Source: CATOSP01 sp965216155 (lineage in GTDB: Bacteria > Chloroflexota > Dehalococcoidia > Lucifugimonadales > UBA3495). Taken from it: DNA of 64,000 bases. The position numbers and the translations under genes are program-made. Below, one piece after another: positions 8,032 through 17,028 of the stretch (its first letter is position 1; every line of letters starts with the position of its first letter). The stretch spans positions 62,001 through 126,000 of the forward strand of contig CBDCFD010000007.1 of NCBI GenBank assembly GCA_965216155.1, in the 5' to 3' direction. Under the pieces are notes generated by a model. It was not told the DNA's origin. It worked only from the letters and a program-made list of their open reading frames with translations, and ran no database searches.

Positions 8032-9054
8032 CTACCCCACCGGGGTTAGGCCGCAGGCCTGGGCGACCAGCTCGTAGGAGCGGACACGGTCGGCGAAATT
8101 GTAGCAGATGGTTACGATGCTTAGGTCGGGGGTCTGGTAGATCTCGGCCAACTCCTCCAATCTCTCCTTCACCTGCTGCGGGTCTCCGTCGACGCAGCGC
8201 CCCAGGTATTGTTGGGTGTATGCCCATTCGTTTGCCGCGTATTTGTAGGCCAGCGCCTCTTCCAAACTGGGGATTCCGCTGGCCCTGCCCGTGACAGACT
8301 TCAACCTAGCAAGGTTCCTGCTCGCCGCCAGCCGGTGCGCCTCTTCCTCGGACTCGGCACAGAGCACTTGTACGCCAACGTTAACTTTGGGCTCAGACAA
8401 ATGCTCCGAAGGCCGGAAGTTTCTCCGGTAACCCTCGACGATGGCGGGTCCCTCCTCCACGCCAAGTCCGAAGAAATGCGCGTATGCGAAGGGAAGGCCG
8501 TAGTGAGCCGCCATTATCGCGCTCTCGTACCTTGATCCCAGGAGCCAGACTTCCGGGACGGTCCCCTCTCCTGGCCCGGCCTGTATCCCGGCGAAGATGT
8601 GGCTGGACTCCAGGTTTCCTTCCAAATGCCCCAGCAAGTCCAACACTTGCTGGGGGAAGTGACGGATGTCGGGGTTGGGCTTGGGAAATGACAGTGCAGC
8701 GGCGGTAATCTGGTCGCTTCCCGGAGCCCGCCCGATGCCCAGGTCGATGCGCCCGGGGTAGAGGGATTCCAGCAGACGGAACTGCTCGGCCACCTTGAAG
8801 GAGCTGTAATGAGATAGCATAACTCCGCCGCTGCCCACCCTGATACTCTTGGTGCGGGCCGCCACCTGCCCGATCATCAACTCGGGGCTGGTACCGGCAA
8901 AATTGGGCAGGCTGTGATGTTCCGCCAGCCAATAGCGATAGTACCCGAACCGCTCGACGGCCACAGCCAATTCAACGGTCTCCCGCAGCGCGTCGCCCGC
9001 TGTACCTCCGTCCCTAACAGGGGATTGGTCCACAACCCCTAGAACAAGTTTCAT
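8032..9054 (-). CDS. LLM class flavin-dependent oxidoreductase
   Basis: A 340-residue luciferase-like monooxygenase (bacterial luciferase alpha/YhbW-like group). YYRYWLAEHHSLPNFAGTSP and RVGSGGVMLSHYSSFKVAEQ are the hallmark substrate and flavin-binding blocks, and GRIDLGIGRAPGSDQ the phosphate-binding loop. These enzymes use FMNH2 or F420 to oxidise small organic molecules. ATG 9054 is preferred; a GTG two codons upstream is possible. A divergent, promoter-bearing spacer of about 640 bases separates it from pstS. Confidence 0.9.
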   Translation of the reverse strand: MKLVLGVVDQSPVRDGGTAGDALRETVELAVAVERFGYYRYWLAEHHSLPNFAGTSPELMIGQVAARTKSIRVGSGGVMLSHYSSFKVAEQFRLLESLYPGRIDLGIGRAPGSDQITAAALSFPKPNPDIRHFPQQVLDLLGHLEGNLESSHIFAGIQAGPGEGTVPEVWLLGSRYESAIMAAHYGLPFAYAHFFGLGVEEGPAIVEGYRRNFRPSEHLSEPKVNVGVQVLCAESEEEAHRLAASRNLARLKSVTGRASGIPSLEEALAYKYAANEWAYTQQYLGRCVDGDPQQVKERLEELAEIYQTPDLSIVTICYNFADRVRSYELVAQACGLTPVG

Positions 9055-9060
9055 AACCAC

Positions 9061-9695
9061 TTCTAATCCAGAGCGCCGTCAAAATTAATTCGCCGGAATT
9101 CATGCTTGACAGGTTGAGAATGTACTTTCATAATAAATGTAACGAAAAGCGTAGTATCGAGTATGGAATATGTCTATGTTCTCGATGTATACGGGAAATC
9201 CGGTGGCGCCAGGGCCCTCGTTTCCGATAATTCCGAGGCCCAGGGAACCGGTACCTCCATCTAAATCCCTCTCAACCCTGCTTCTTCTCCCCTCCACCAG
9301 GGCTTCCGCTCCCCCATCATTCCCCGATGTTAACGGAATATTATTAACAGACAGCGCAGTTTCGTCATCATCCCCTATCATCTCCGGCCCTACATTCCAG
9401 CAAACGAATGTTAACCCATCCCCTCTCGGCGAGACAACCCGGAACCACTCCCGCATCGGCCTCGGTCCTTCATCCCCGATCAACCTTGTTCCTTCGTCCG
9501 GGCATTCCACACATCTCATCCTAGCCCATGTTTCCGCAGGTCTTCGCTCGTGAGCGCCGTGCTGTGGCCAGCCAGTGCGAAGGCGCGCCACTGTTACCCG
9601 TTTCCTGCCCGGTCTCCACCGGTCAGCGACCGCCTCTCCGGCGCCCGCGCGGTCCCAGCGGACTCGAAAACTAAATCGTTTAAGTCTGAGGTAGT
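9061..9695. other. Unassigned spacer between LLM oxidoreductase and pstS
   Basis: This 635-base stretch has open frames on both strands (9170-9553 plus, 9100-9591 minus), but neither translation matches a family I recognise. The plus-strand product is Pro/Ser-rich and low in complexity. A GGGCC/GGCCC inverted repeat is present near 9208-9245. It may hold the pst regulatory region, a small RNA or a decayed gene. Confidence 0.4.
9106..9134 (+). promoter_or_regulatory. Sigma70-type promoter candidate
   Basis: TTGACA (9106-9111) and CATAAT (9129-9134) are separated by exactly 17 bases, close to the consensus. It points toward pstS but lies about 560 bases upstream, so it may drive an unrecognised transcript in the spacer or a long pst leader. 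Confidence 0.5.
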
Positions 9696-10907
9696 ATGAC
9701 CGTGAACACTAAGCACGATAAACGGCGGCTAGCCATCTTGACCTTCGTACCCACCCTCCTGATGATGGCGTTGTTTACCTTGGCTTGCGGAGGCGCTGAA
9801 CCCGCAGCCCAGAATCTGCAACAGCCTTCCGAGTCCATGACGGATGCCAGCAGCGGACGCACATCTTCCACCGTCCGGCAGGATGCCCCGGCGAATGCCT
9901 CCGGCTCGTCTTCGAACGCCGCCTTGGCCGATACGATGTCTCCAGCTAAATCCGCGGAGACGATGATAGCGGACCTCGCAAACCTGTCGGGAGACATCAC
10001 CATCGACGGTTCCAGCACCGTGTTTCCGGTCAGTGAAGCCGTAGCCGAGGAGTTCGGCATTCTGACCAACGGCAAAGTCAGGGTCACCGTTGGCCTTTCA
10101 GGCAGCGGCGGCGGGTTCAAGAAGTTCTGCGCCGGTGAGACCGACATCTCCAATGCCTCCCGTCCCATCAAACAAAAAGAGGTCGACCTCTGCGCGGACT
10201 CAGGTATCGAATACGTCGAGGTCCCAGTCGCTATCGACGGGCTCAGCGTCATGACTCACCCCAGCAACGGCTACATCGATTGCATGACTATCGACGAGCT
10301 TAACCGCCTATGGGGTCCCGAAGCCGAAGGCGCCATCATGAAATGGGACCAGGTCCGCGACGGCTGGCCCGCCGAGGACGTGAGGCTCTACGGCCCCGGT
10401 GTCGACTCCGGTACATTCGACTACTTCACCGAGGTGGTCAACGGCGAGTCCCAGTCCTCCCGCGGCGACTTCACCGCCAGCGAAGACGACAACGTCCTGG
10501 TCCAGGGTATAGCCGGCGACGAGCACAGCCTCGGCTTCTTCGGCTACGCCTACTACATCGAAAACCAGGACAAGCTCAAGCTAGTCGGCATCGACGGCGG
10601 GGAGGGCTGCGTCACTCCCAGCAATGACACCATCGAGGACGGCAGCTACCAGCCCCTGGCACGCCCCCTGTTCATATACATCAAGAAAGAATCTCTGGCC
10701 AACCCCCACTTCGAGGCCTTCGCCAAATACTACCTTAGCGAGGAAGGCGGTCAGGCGCTTGTGCGCGACGTTGGTTACCTCCCCTACTCCGGCGAGGTTT
10801 ACCAACTCGCCCAAGACCGGGTCGAGCGTGGACTCACCGGTACGCTGTTCGGCGGAGGCAGCCCGCAGAAAGGCCCCATCGCAAGAGTCCTTGCCGACAA
10901 CCGCTAA
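9696..10907 (+). CDS. pstS: Phosphate ABC transporter substrate-binding lipoprotein PstS
   Basis: A 403-residue periplasmic phosphate-binding protein. The N-terminus has a hydrophobic signal ending FTLACGG, a lipobox with the lipidated Cys near residue 28, then a Ser/Ala/Gln-rich linker of about 65 residues. The binding domain begins ITIDGSSTVFPVSEAVAEEF, with phosphate-contact motifs LSGSGGGFKKFCAGETDI, ISNASRPIK and GVDSGTFDYF. It captures inorganic phosphate for PstCA. GAGG precedes ATG 9696. First gene of pstSCAB, with a 205-base gap before pstC that could hold a processing site. No PhoU or PhoBR is adjacent. Confidence 0.95.
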   Translation: MTVNTKHDKRRLAILTFVPTLLMMALFTLACGGAEPAAQNLQQPSESMTDASSGRTSSTVRQDAPANASGSSSNAALADTMSPAKSAETMIADLANLSGDITIDGSSTVFPVSEAVAEEFGILTNGKVRVTVGLSGSGGGFKKFCAGETDISNASRPIKQKEVDLCADSGIEYVEVPVAIDGLSVMTHPSNGYIDCMTIDELNRLWGPEAEGAIMKWDQVRDGWPAEDVRLYGPGVDSGTFDYFTEVVNGESQSSRGDFTASEDDNVLVQGIAGDEHSLGFFGYAYYIENQDKLKLVGIDGGEGCVTPSNDTIEDGSYQPLARPLFIYIKKESLANPHFEAFAKYYLSEEGGQALVRDVGYLPYSGEVYQLAQDRVERGLTGTLFGGGSPQKGPIARVLADNR

Positions 10908-11112
10908 CCCGGTCGAATCATCAGGGGAACGGGCCTATCCCCCCTGTTTTCTCAATTTTCCCATCAATGAAGGCATGGGAAACCCAATCAAGTGGCGAAG
11001 TCAAAGGGATAACATTCCGGGCACGAATACCCAGGGTTTCAAGGTTGTAATGGGAGGGACTGCCGATTATGCTGTGTAACGGCCTCCGAACAACCCCGCT
11101 CAGTCGCCAACT

Positions 11113-12087
11113 ATGGCTTTAGGACGGCAGTTCAACTTGGCTAGGGAAGAAGCGGCTTCACGCTCGGCTCCATGGGAAAGAGATCACGCTACCCGGCGTA
11201 GAATCAAGTCGAGAAACCTCCACGAGCGTATCGCCAAGACCGTCCTCTTCGGTTTTAGCGCCGTCTCGGTCCTCACCACCGCCGGAATCGTCTCGGTCCT
11301 CCTGTTCGAGGCTATCCAGTTCTTCCAGGAAGTTTCCCCCATCGAGTTCCTAACCGGGACACGGTGGACCCCTCTCTTCGCATCCAAGCATTTCGGCGTA
11401 TTGCCCCTGGTGACCGGGACTCTTCTGGTAGCCGTGATGTCAATGTTCGTGGCGCTGCCCCTGGGGCTCCTGAGCGCCATCTATCTCAGTGAGTACGCGC
11501 CCGGGAGGTTGCGGCAGGTTGTAAAACCAGTCCTGGAGATATTGGCGGGTATACCGACGGTGGTGTATGGCTACTTTGCGCTATTGTTCGTTACCCCCCT
11601 TCTCCGCTCCATCTCGGATGACATCGCGGTGTTCAACGCCATGAGCGCCTCGATAGTCATGGGTATCATGATCCTCCCGATGGTCTCCAGCCTGAGTGAG
11701 GACGCCATGACCGCCGTACCGTCCTCACTCAGGGAAGCGGCCTTCGCGCTGGGCGCAACAAAATTGGAAGTCGCCCTTAGGGTGGTCGTGCCGTCGGCCC
11801 TGTCGGGTATTGCCGCGTCCTTCATCCTGGCCACCTCCCGGGCCATCGGAGAGACAATGATCGTCACCGTGGCCGCCGGGCAAAACCCCAATTTCACACT
11901 AAATCCCTTTGTGCCAATCGAGACAATGACCGCATATATCGTCCAGGTGAGCATGGGAGACGCCCCCGCCGGGACGCTGGAATTCAAGACCATCTTCGCC
12001 GTGGCATTGACTCTGTTCTTCCTGACTTTGGTCATGAACTTGCTGAGCCAATGGGTCGTCCGCAGATTTCGGGAACAGTACGAATAA
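11113..12087 (+). CDS. pstC: Phosphate ABC transporter permease PstC
   Basis: A 324-residue inner-membrane permease with about six transmembrane helices. Conserved blocks: TGTRWTPLFASKHFGVLPLV in the periplasmic loop, VALPLGLLSAIYLSEYAP, LEILAGIPTVVYGYFALLFV, and the ATPase-contacting EAAFALGATKLEVALRVVVP. It has a positively charged, approximately 40-residue cytoplasmic N-terminus. The ribosome site before ATG 11113 is weak. Its TAA stop overlaps the ATG of pstA by one base (12087), so the two permease subunits are translationally coupled. Confidence 0.95.
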   Translation: MALGRQFNLAREEAASRSAPWERDHATRRRIKSRNLHERIAKTVLFGFSAVSVLTTAGIVSVLLFEAIQFFQEVSPIEFLTGTRWTPLFASKHFGVLPLVTGTLLVAVMSMFVALPLGLLSAIYLSEYAPGRLRQVVKPVLEILAGIPTVVYGYFALLFVTPLLRSISDDIAVFNAMSASIVMGIMILPMVSSLSEDAMTAVPSSLREAAFALGATKLEVALRVVVPSALSGIAASFILATSRAIGETMIVTVAAGQNPNFTLNPFVPIETMTAYIVQVSMGDAPAGTLEFKTIFAVALTLFFLTLVMNLLSQWVVRRFREQYE

Positions 12088-12965
12088 TGGATGTGGCTCA
12101 ACGCGCCGAGTTAAAACGGCGGCTGGCCCACCGCCGACGCAAGAGCACCGTGTTCGCCGGGTTGTGCATGGCGGCGATCGCAATCGCCCTCGGCATGCTG
12201 GCGGTGCTCCTCATCTATATAGTCGTGCAGGGTTACGGCAAGGTTGATTGGTCCTTCCTGAACAGCTTCCCATCACGGTTCCCGGAAAAGGCTGGAATCA
12301 AAGCCGCGGTGATCGGCAGCATTTACGTCATCGGGATCGCGGGGATTGCCTCCTTTGTTCTCGGTGTGGGGGCGGCCATTTATCTGGAAGAGTACGCACA
12401 TCGACAGAAACTGACCAAAATCATTCAGGTGAACATCGCCAACCTAGCCGGAGTACCCTCCATAGTCTACGGAATCCTGGGGTTGGAAATCTTCGTGAGG
12501 ACCCTCGCCCTGGGTAAGAGTGTGTTGGCCGGAGGGTTTACTCTTGCTCTGCTCGTGCTGCCGGTGATCATAATCGCGTCGCAAGAAGCCATTCGAGCGG
12601 TGCCGCCTTCCATCCGTGAAGGCGGGTATGCCCTCGGCGCGAGCCGGTGGCAGACGGTCTGGCACCTGGTCTTGCCCCAGGCGTTCCCCGGCATATTGAC
12701 CGGGGTGATCCTGGCGGTGAGCCGCGCCATGGGAGAGACCGCTCCCCTGATAGTAATGGGGGCGCTGACATTCGTTCCCTTCGCGCCGGACGGTCCCCTG
12801 AGCCGGTTTACGGTGCTGCCAATCCAGATCTTCAACTGGACGTCACGGCCCCAGGCAGGGTTCCACGAAGCTGCGGCCGCGGGCATCATCGTCCTGCTCG
12901 TCCTGCTGTTTATCATGAACGCGGGGGCCGTGTTCCTGCGGTACAAGTTCGGGGATAGGACTTAA
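12087..12965 (+). CDS. pstA: Phosphate ABC transporter permease PstA
   Basis: A 292-residue permease with about six membrane helices; SFLNSFPSRFPEKAGIKAAV, GVGAAIYLEEYAH, NLAGVPSIVYGILGLEIFV and the EAA loop EGGYALGASRWQTVWHLVLP are PstA hallmarks. The start is placed at ATG 12087, which shares its A with the pstC TAA stop; an in-frame upstream GTG (12051) would lie inside pstC. It pairs with PstC to form the phosphate channel and is followed three bases later by pstB. Confidence 0.95.
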   Translation: MDVAQRAELKRRLAHRRRKSTVFAGLCMAAIAIALGMLAVLLIYIVVQGYGKVDWSFLNSFPSRFPEKAGIKAAVIGSIYVIGIAGIASFVLGVGAAIYLEEYAHRQKLTKIIQVNIANLAGVPSIVYGILGLEIFVRTLALGKSVLAGGFTLALLVLPVIIIASQEAIRAVPPSIREGGYALGASRWQTVWHLVLPQAFPGILTGVILAVSRAMGETAPLIVMGALTFVPFAPDGPLSRFTVLPIQIFNWTSRPQAGFHEAAAAGIIVLLVLLFIMNAGAVFLRYKFGDRT

Positions 12966-12968
12966 GAT

Positions 12969-13742
12969 ATGGGTTCATCTGAGAACATTCTGCGGACCGA
13001 GGACCTGAGCGTTTACTACGGCGCAAAGCGCGTGGTAACGGAGATTACACTCGATGTTCCACGGAACCGGATCACGGCTATCATCGGGCCGTCCGGTTGC
13101 GGCAAGAGTACGCTGTTGCGCTGTTTCAACCGGATGAACGAGTTAATTCCCACCGCCAGCATCACCGGCAAGGTCTTCTTCGAGGGTGAAGACCTCTACG
13201 CTCCGGAGATTGACCCGGCGGAGATCCGGTACCAGATCGGCATGGTCTTCCAGCGGCCAAATCCCTTTCCCAAGTCTATCTACGATAACGTGGTCTTCGG
13301 CCCCAAGATCAACGGGTTCAGAGGCAACATGGATGAACTGGTGGAGGTATCTTTGAAACGCGCCGCCCTATGGGACGAGGTCAAGGACAGGCTGGATGCC
13401 AGCGCGCTGGGCCTCTCCGGCGGCCAGCAGCAACGCCTTTGCATCGCCCGTACCCTGGCAGTGGAACCGCAAGTAATCCTGATGGACGAGCCTTGCTCAG
13501 CCCTCGACCCCATGGGGACCCTGGCCATCGAAGAGGTGATGCGGGAGTTGGCCGAGGAGTATTCCATCGTCATTGTGACGCACAACATGCAGCAGGCAGC
13601 CCGAGTGTCCCACTACACTGCCTTCTTGATGACCGAGGAGACTCGGATCGGCATTATGGTGGAATACGGCGAGAGCCGGCAGATTTTCACCAACCCCACC
13701 GATGAACGTACCGAAGCCTACATCACCGGCCGGTTTGGATAG
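12969..13742 (+). CDS. pstB: Phosphate ABC transporter ATPase PstB
   Basis: A 257-residue ABC ATPase. Walker A is GPSGCGKST (40-48), the Q-loop lies in GMVFQRPNPFPKSIYDNV, the signature is LSGGQQQR (149-156), Walker B is VILMDEP (169-175) and the switch His is in VIVTHNMQQA. The RCFNRMNEL segment and DLYAPEIDPAEIR loop mark it as PstB rather than another importer. It powers phosphate uptake via PstCA. Last gene of the pst operon; phoU, often next, is absent here. Confidence 0.96.
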   Translation: MGSSENILRTEDLSVYYGAKRVVTEITLDVPRNRITAIIGPSGCGKSTLLRCFNRMNELIPTASITGKVFFEGEDLYAPEIDPAEIRYQIGMVFQRPNPFPKSIYDNVVFGPKINGFRGNMDELVEVSLKRAALWDEVKDRLDASALGLSGGQQQRLCIARTLAVEPQVILMDEPCSALDPMGTLAIEEVMRELAEEYSIVIVTHNMQQAARVSHYTAFLMTEETRIGIMVEYGESRQIFTNPTDERTEAYITGRFG

Positions 13743-13780
13743 GCGGCTCCCGCACCCTTCCGCAGGCCGGTAAGCTAGGG

Positions 13781-13786
13781 TATAAT
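13781..13786 (+). promoter_or_regulatory. TATAAT -10 element
   Basis: A perfect TATAAT lies 85 bases before the small membrane protein gene at 13871 and 39 bases after pstB. The matching -35 region (13758-13763) is poor, so this is a weak promoter call. Confidence 0.35.
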
Positions 13787-13870
13787 TCGTGCCTGGACTC
13801 GCTGGGGCCGTGGCGACCAGGTGTTTCGTACACTCAACTATGCACTGATAGCTTTTGGGCCGGAGGAATT

Positions 13871-14272
13871 ATGCCTGAGAGGTACCAGGATGAGATCGAA
13901 GAGATCCTGCGCAAGGCGGGCGAGGCTGCGCCTGGTGATGCGGCCAGGGAACGGCCCCGGGCGGATGACCGGGTTGTCGTCCCGGTTCGCGCCCCCGACC
14001 AGACTCCCAACCCCGCGCCGTCTCAACGCCGCCGTTGGCCGAGGCTCACCCCGGGCAAGATAATGCTTCTGGGGCTGGCCTTATTCGTCATTGGGGCTTT
14101 GTGGGGGTCTGCTCGACCCCTGGTTTGGGTAGGGCTGGGAATGACGGTGTTGGCTTACCTGCTCTTCTTCGTCTCTCCCCGCTCTATCGAGCATGAGAAG
14201 CGATGGCGGGGACAGGTGGTGGAAGAGTACGATTCCCCGTGGCAACGGCTGAAGCGCTGGCTTACGCGCTAA
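13871..14272 (+). CDS. Small two-helix membrane protein of unknown function
   Basis: A 133-residue protein with no recognised domain. Residues 1-60 are charged and rich in Pro/Arg, probably cytoplasmic. Two hydrophobic helices follow: KIMLLGLALFVIGALWGS and LVWVGLGMTVLAYLLFFVS, with a short loop between them. The C-terminus is again basic (WQRLKRWLTR). GGAGGAATT (about 13862-13870) gives a strong ribosome site for ATG 13871. It lies between pstB and the convergent hemD and may be independently transcribed. Confidence 0.7.
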   Translation: MPERYQDEIEEILRKAGEAAPGDAARERPRADDRVVVPVRAPDQTPNPAPSQRRRWPRLTPGKIMLLGLALFVIGALWGSARPLVWVGLGMTVLAYLLFFVSPRSIEHEKRWRGQVVEEYDSPWQRLKRWLTR

Positions 14273-14295
14273 GGGAAGGGGTAGCGGCGCTATTC

Positions 14296-15129
14296 TTACC
14301 GAGCCGGAAATCCGCTGCTAAAATGCTCTGCCAGGGCGATGATCATATTTCCCATGTGAACATGATCGGGCTCGACATCCACCCGCAACCCCAGGTCTCT
14401 TAACCTCCTGCTGCACACAGGCCCTACCGACGCAATCACGACCGGCAGCCGCTCAAGACTCGCCCGAAACTGATCCTCTTTATTTGCCTGGGCGGCAATG
14501 GCGAGCAGGTTACGCACTTGAGGTTGGCTGGTAAACGCGAGAGCGTCCACTCCCCCATTGCCCAGGTCGTCGATCATTCGGACTACGGGCGAAGTATCCT
14601 CGGGCAGCCCCCAGGTATAGAGGGTTACTTCTCTGACGTTGGCTCCCCGCTCCTCTAATCCCTGAGTCAGGAAGCCATTGGGGGCACCGTAGGCCTGCAC
14701 CGCCAACTCTTTACCCTGCAGGTCGTATTCCGCAATGGACCCCAAAAGGTCTGCCGACGTATAGGGTTCGGGCGGCATCACGTCGATGTGGATGTGGTTC
14801 TGGCGTAGGACTCGTCCCGGTTTGGGGCTTCTGGCGAACACGGTCAGTCCGTCCAGGGCGGTCAGGAAATCGTCTTTCACGCCCATGGACTCAGCCGCGG
14901 TTATGAGGGCGCAGGTACCGACGCCGGTGAGCAGGACGACCACGTCCAACTTATGGGCGCAGACGTCCTGGACCAGCTTTTGTACGTGAGGGTCGTCCTC
15001 CAGATAAAGTTCCTGGAGGACGGGGGCCGGGTAGGGCGTTCCACCGTGACGCTCTATGAGCCCGGCCATTTCCGATTGCATTCTTGCTTCAACGAAGGCG
15101 ACAACTCTGCCGCCCAGAGAGGCTACCAA
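14296..15129 (-). CDS. hemD: Uroporphyrinogen-III synthase
   Basis: A 277-residue HemD-type protein. The two-domain fold is visible as VVAFVEARMQSEMAGLIERH plus LDVVVLLTGVGTCAL in the first half and DALAFTSQPQVRNLLAIA plus VVIASVGPVCSRRLRDLGLR in the second, the latter being the typical TSP and GPxT-like motifs. It closes hydroxymethylbilane with ring-D inversion to give uroporphyrinogen III. It starts at TTG 15129 only nine bases after the stop of the siroheme reductase gene on the same strand, so the operon couples siroheme precursor synthesis to the enzyme that uses it. Confidence 0.85.
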   Translation of the reverse strand: MVASLGGRVVAFVEARMQSEMAGLIERHGGTPYPAPVLQELYLEDDPHVQKLVQDVCAHKLDVVVLLTGVGTCALITAAESMGVKDDFLTALDGLTVFARSPKPGRVLRQNHIHIDVMPPEPYTSADLLGSIAEYDLQGKELAVQAYGAPNGFLTQGLEERGANVREVTLYTWGLPEDTSPVVRMIDDLGNGGVDALAFTSQPQVRNLLAIAAQANKEDQFRASLERLPVVIASVGPVCSRRLRDLGLRVDVEPDHVHMGNMIIALAEHFSSGFPAR

Positions 15130-15138
15130 CGAAGCCCC

Positions 15139-16998
15139 CTAAACCATGCACTCACCTTCGCCCCGCTCCAGCTTGTAGATGTTGGTCCGTTCCCAGTCGA
15201 AATAAAGATCCGAGCCTTCATTGGCGGTCTCCGCAACCCTTTGCGCTTCGGCGGCGACGGCCGTCAGCTCTTCCAGGCCCACCCGGTCCAGGAACTGGTT
15301 GAATGCTTCGTTGTCCTGCCGGTTCTCCTTGTAGTAAGACGCGATCTCCTTCACGATCTTGGGAACGACCTTGGCCGGAATCTTGATCTTCGGGATTCGC
15401 GTGCCAATGCGGGAGTCCTCGACACGATTGTCGCCGTAGTTCCCGCCAAGGAATAGCTCGTAGGCCGGGATCTGCTGACCGTCCGGGCCCTTCACCGCCG
15501 CGCCATGAAAACCGATGTTAGCGATGTGGTGCAAGCCGCAGCCGTTGGGACAGCCGCTCATCTTGATCCGGATATTCTGGACTCCCTCGTCTTCCAGCAG
15601 CCCGTTCCAAGTTGAGATCTCTTCCTTGACGGCCTTGGCCAGACCCATGGACGAAGTGATGCCCAGCTTGCAGCTATCGGTGCCGGGGCAGGAGACCACG
15701 TTAGTAATGTGGTGAGCGCCGCTCTCCGCAAGGCCGATGGCATTGAGCGCTTCCCAGATATCATGGAGTTGGTGGCCGGGAATCCAGCGCAGGGCCAGGT
15801 TTTGTTCCTGGGTGGTGCGGGCGCGTCCCCCGGTGTAACGGCGGACAATATCAGCCAGGCCGTGGAACTGATCGGGGCTTAGGTCGCCCCTCTCCGGCTT
15901 CACATAAACCAGGTGGTACCCCTCTTGCCTTTGCGCTTCCACGTTGCTCTCCAGCCAGCGGGAATATGCGTCGCCGCTGCCGTTGCTGCTGGAACCATTG
16001 GGCTGAGCCGGACTTACGTCCAGGGAGGGAGGAGTCTCCCGCTGGATCTCCTCGGCTTCCATCAGGGGCGTGGGGTCGATGGGGCCGATATTCTCAAGCT
16101 CCGCGTCCACCATGTCCCGGAAGGCTTCAAGGCCGATCTTGTCGATCAACACCTTGATCCGGGCCATCATGCGGTTCTTCCGCAGGATGTCGGCGTTGTT
16201 GAATACCGTCCAGATCGCGAGAGCTACCCGGAGGTATTCCTGTTCGGGGACGAACTCGTACAGGGGTTTGGCCAGCCTGGGCATGATGGAAGTCCCGCCG
16301 CCAACAAAGACCTTGAAACCCTTTTGAGTGACGCCGTTTTCCTCTCGGACCTGGGACACATAGGTCAGGTCCTGAATGGCGGCGGCAACCGCGTCGTGGG
16401 AATCGCAGCCGGTAAAGGCAGTCTTAAACTTCCTTGGGAAATTCTGCGTGATGGGATGCCGCACTCCAAACCTTACGTAAGCAGTCAGGTAAGGAGTAGG
16501 ATCGAAAATCTCGTCGGGGCACACTCCGGCGGAGGCCGGCCCGACAACGTTCCGCACCGTGTTCCCGCAGGCCTCTCTGGTGGTCAGCCCCACGTCCCCC
16601 AGCACCCGCAGAAGGGCGGGGCAGTCGTCCAGTGGAATGTGGTGAATCTGGATGTTTTCCCTGGTGGTAATATGCCCCTTTTTCAGAGGAGCGAATTTCT
16701 CCGTGATGTCACCCAGCCCGTCCAACGCCTCGGAGGTGAGGATGCCTCCGGGGATTTTCACCCGGATCATCTGCACGTCGACTTGTCGCTGCCCATAGAC
16801 GCCCTGCTTGAGGCGGAAAGGGGTGAATGCCGCATTGTCCAATTCACCGCTTGTAAACCGCCCCGATTCGGCTTCGAGCCTCTGCACCTCATCATCCAGG
16901 AAAGGGATAATACCGGGAGAAGACGGGGCCAGTTCCCTGCTTCTTTGATGGATCTCGGCCTGGTCAACCGCCTGATTTATGCTGCTAGGACTCGTCAC
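15139..16998 (-). CDS. Ferredoxin-type nitrite/sulfite reductase
   Basis: A 619-residue siroheme [4Fe-4S] reductase with the duplicated NIR_SIR ferrodoxin-like and catalytic halves. The cluster-siroheme cysteines are in VVSCPGTDSCKLG (Cx5C) and MSGCPNGCGLHH (Cx3C). GVYGQRQVDVQMIRVKIPGG and KGHITTRENIQIHHI are the substrate and siroheme-binding strands; RRYTGGRARTTQEQNLALRW is the second copy. It performs six-electron reduction of sulfite or nitrite in the cytoplasm; which one cannot be decided here. GTG 16998 follows AGGAGG by six to seven bases. A long leader with competing hairpins precedes it, and hemD follows. Confidence 0.92.
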   Translation of the reverse strand: MTSPSSINQAVDQAEIHQRSRELAPSSPGIIPFLDDEVQRLEAESGRFTSGELDNAAFTPFRLKQGVYGQRQVDVQMIRVKIPGGILTSEALDGLGDITEKFAPLKKGHITTRENIQIHHIPLDDCPALLRVLGDVGLTTREACGNTVRNVVGPASAGVCPDEIFDPTPYLTAYVRFGVRHPITQNFPRKFKTAFTGCDSHDAVAAAIQDLTYVSQVREENGVTQKGFKVFVGGGTSIMPRLAKPLYEFVPEQEYLRVALAIWTVFNNADILRKNRMMARIKVLIDKIGLEAFRDMVDAELENIGPIDPTPLMEAEEIQRETPPSLDVSPAQPNGSSSNGSGDAYSRWLESNVEAQRQEGYHLVYVKPERGDLSPDQFHGLADIVRRYTGGRARTTQEQNLALRWIPGHQLHDIWEALNAIGLAESGAHHITNVVSCPGTDSCKLGITSSMGLAKAVKEEISTWNGLLEDEGVQNIRIKMSGCPNGCGLHHIANIGFHGAAVKGPDGQQIPAYELFLGGNYGDNRVEDSRIGTRIPKIKIPAKVVPKIVKEIASYYKENRQDNEAFNQFLDRVGLEELTAVAAEAQRVAETANEGSDLYFDWERTNIYKLERGEGECMV

Positions 16999-17028
16999 CT
17001 ACGGCCTCCTAAGTTGGGCAAAATAAAA

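Noticed and set aside
9330..9414. Pho boxes from repeated TTAAC words upstream of pstS
   Set aside because: Spacing (14 and about 66 bases) does not fit the regular 11-base pho box pattern; only three scattered words.
9170..9553. 127-codon plus-strand frame preceded by a consensus promoter
   Set aside because: The product is Pro/Ser-rich with no recognisable fold, and the opposite strand is equally open; kept only as part of an unassigned spacer.
9100..9591. 163-codon minus-strand frame
   Set aside because: No family resemblance, atypical composition and no ribosome site; probably a chance frame.
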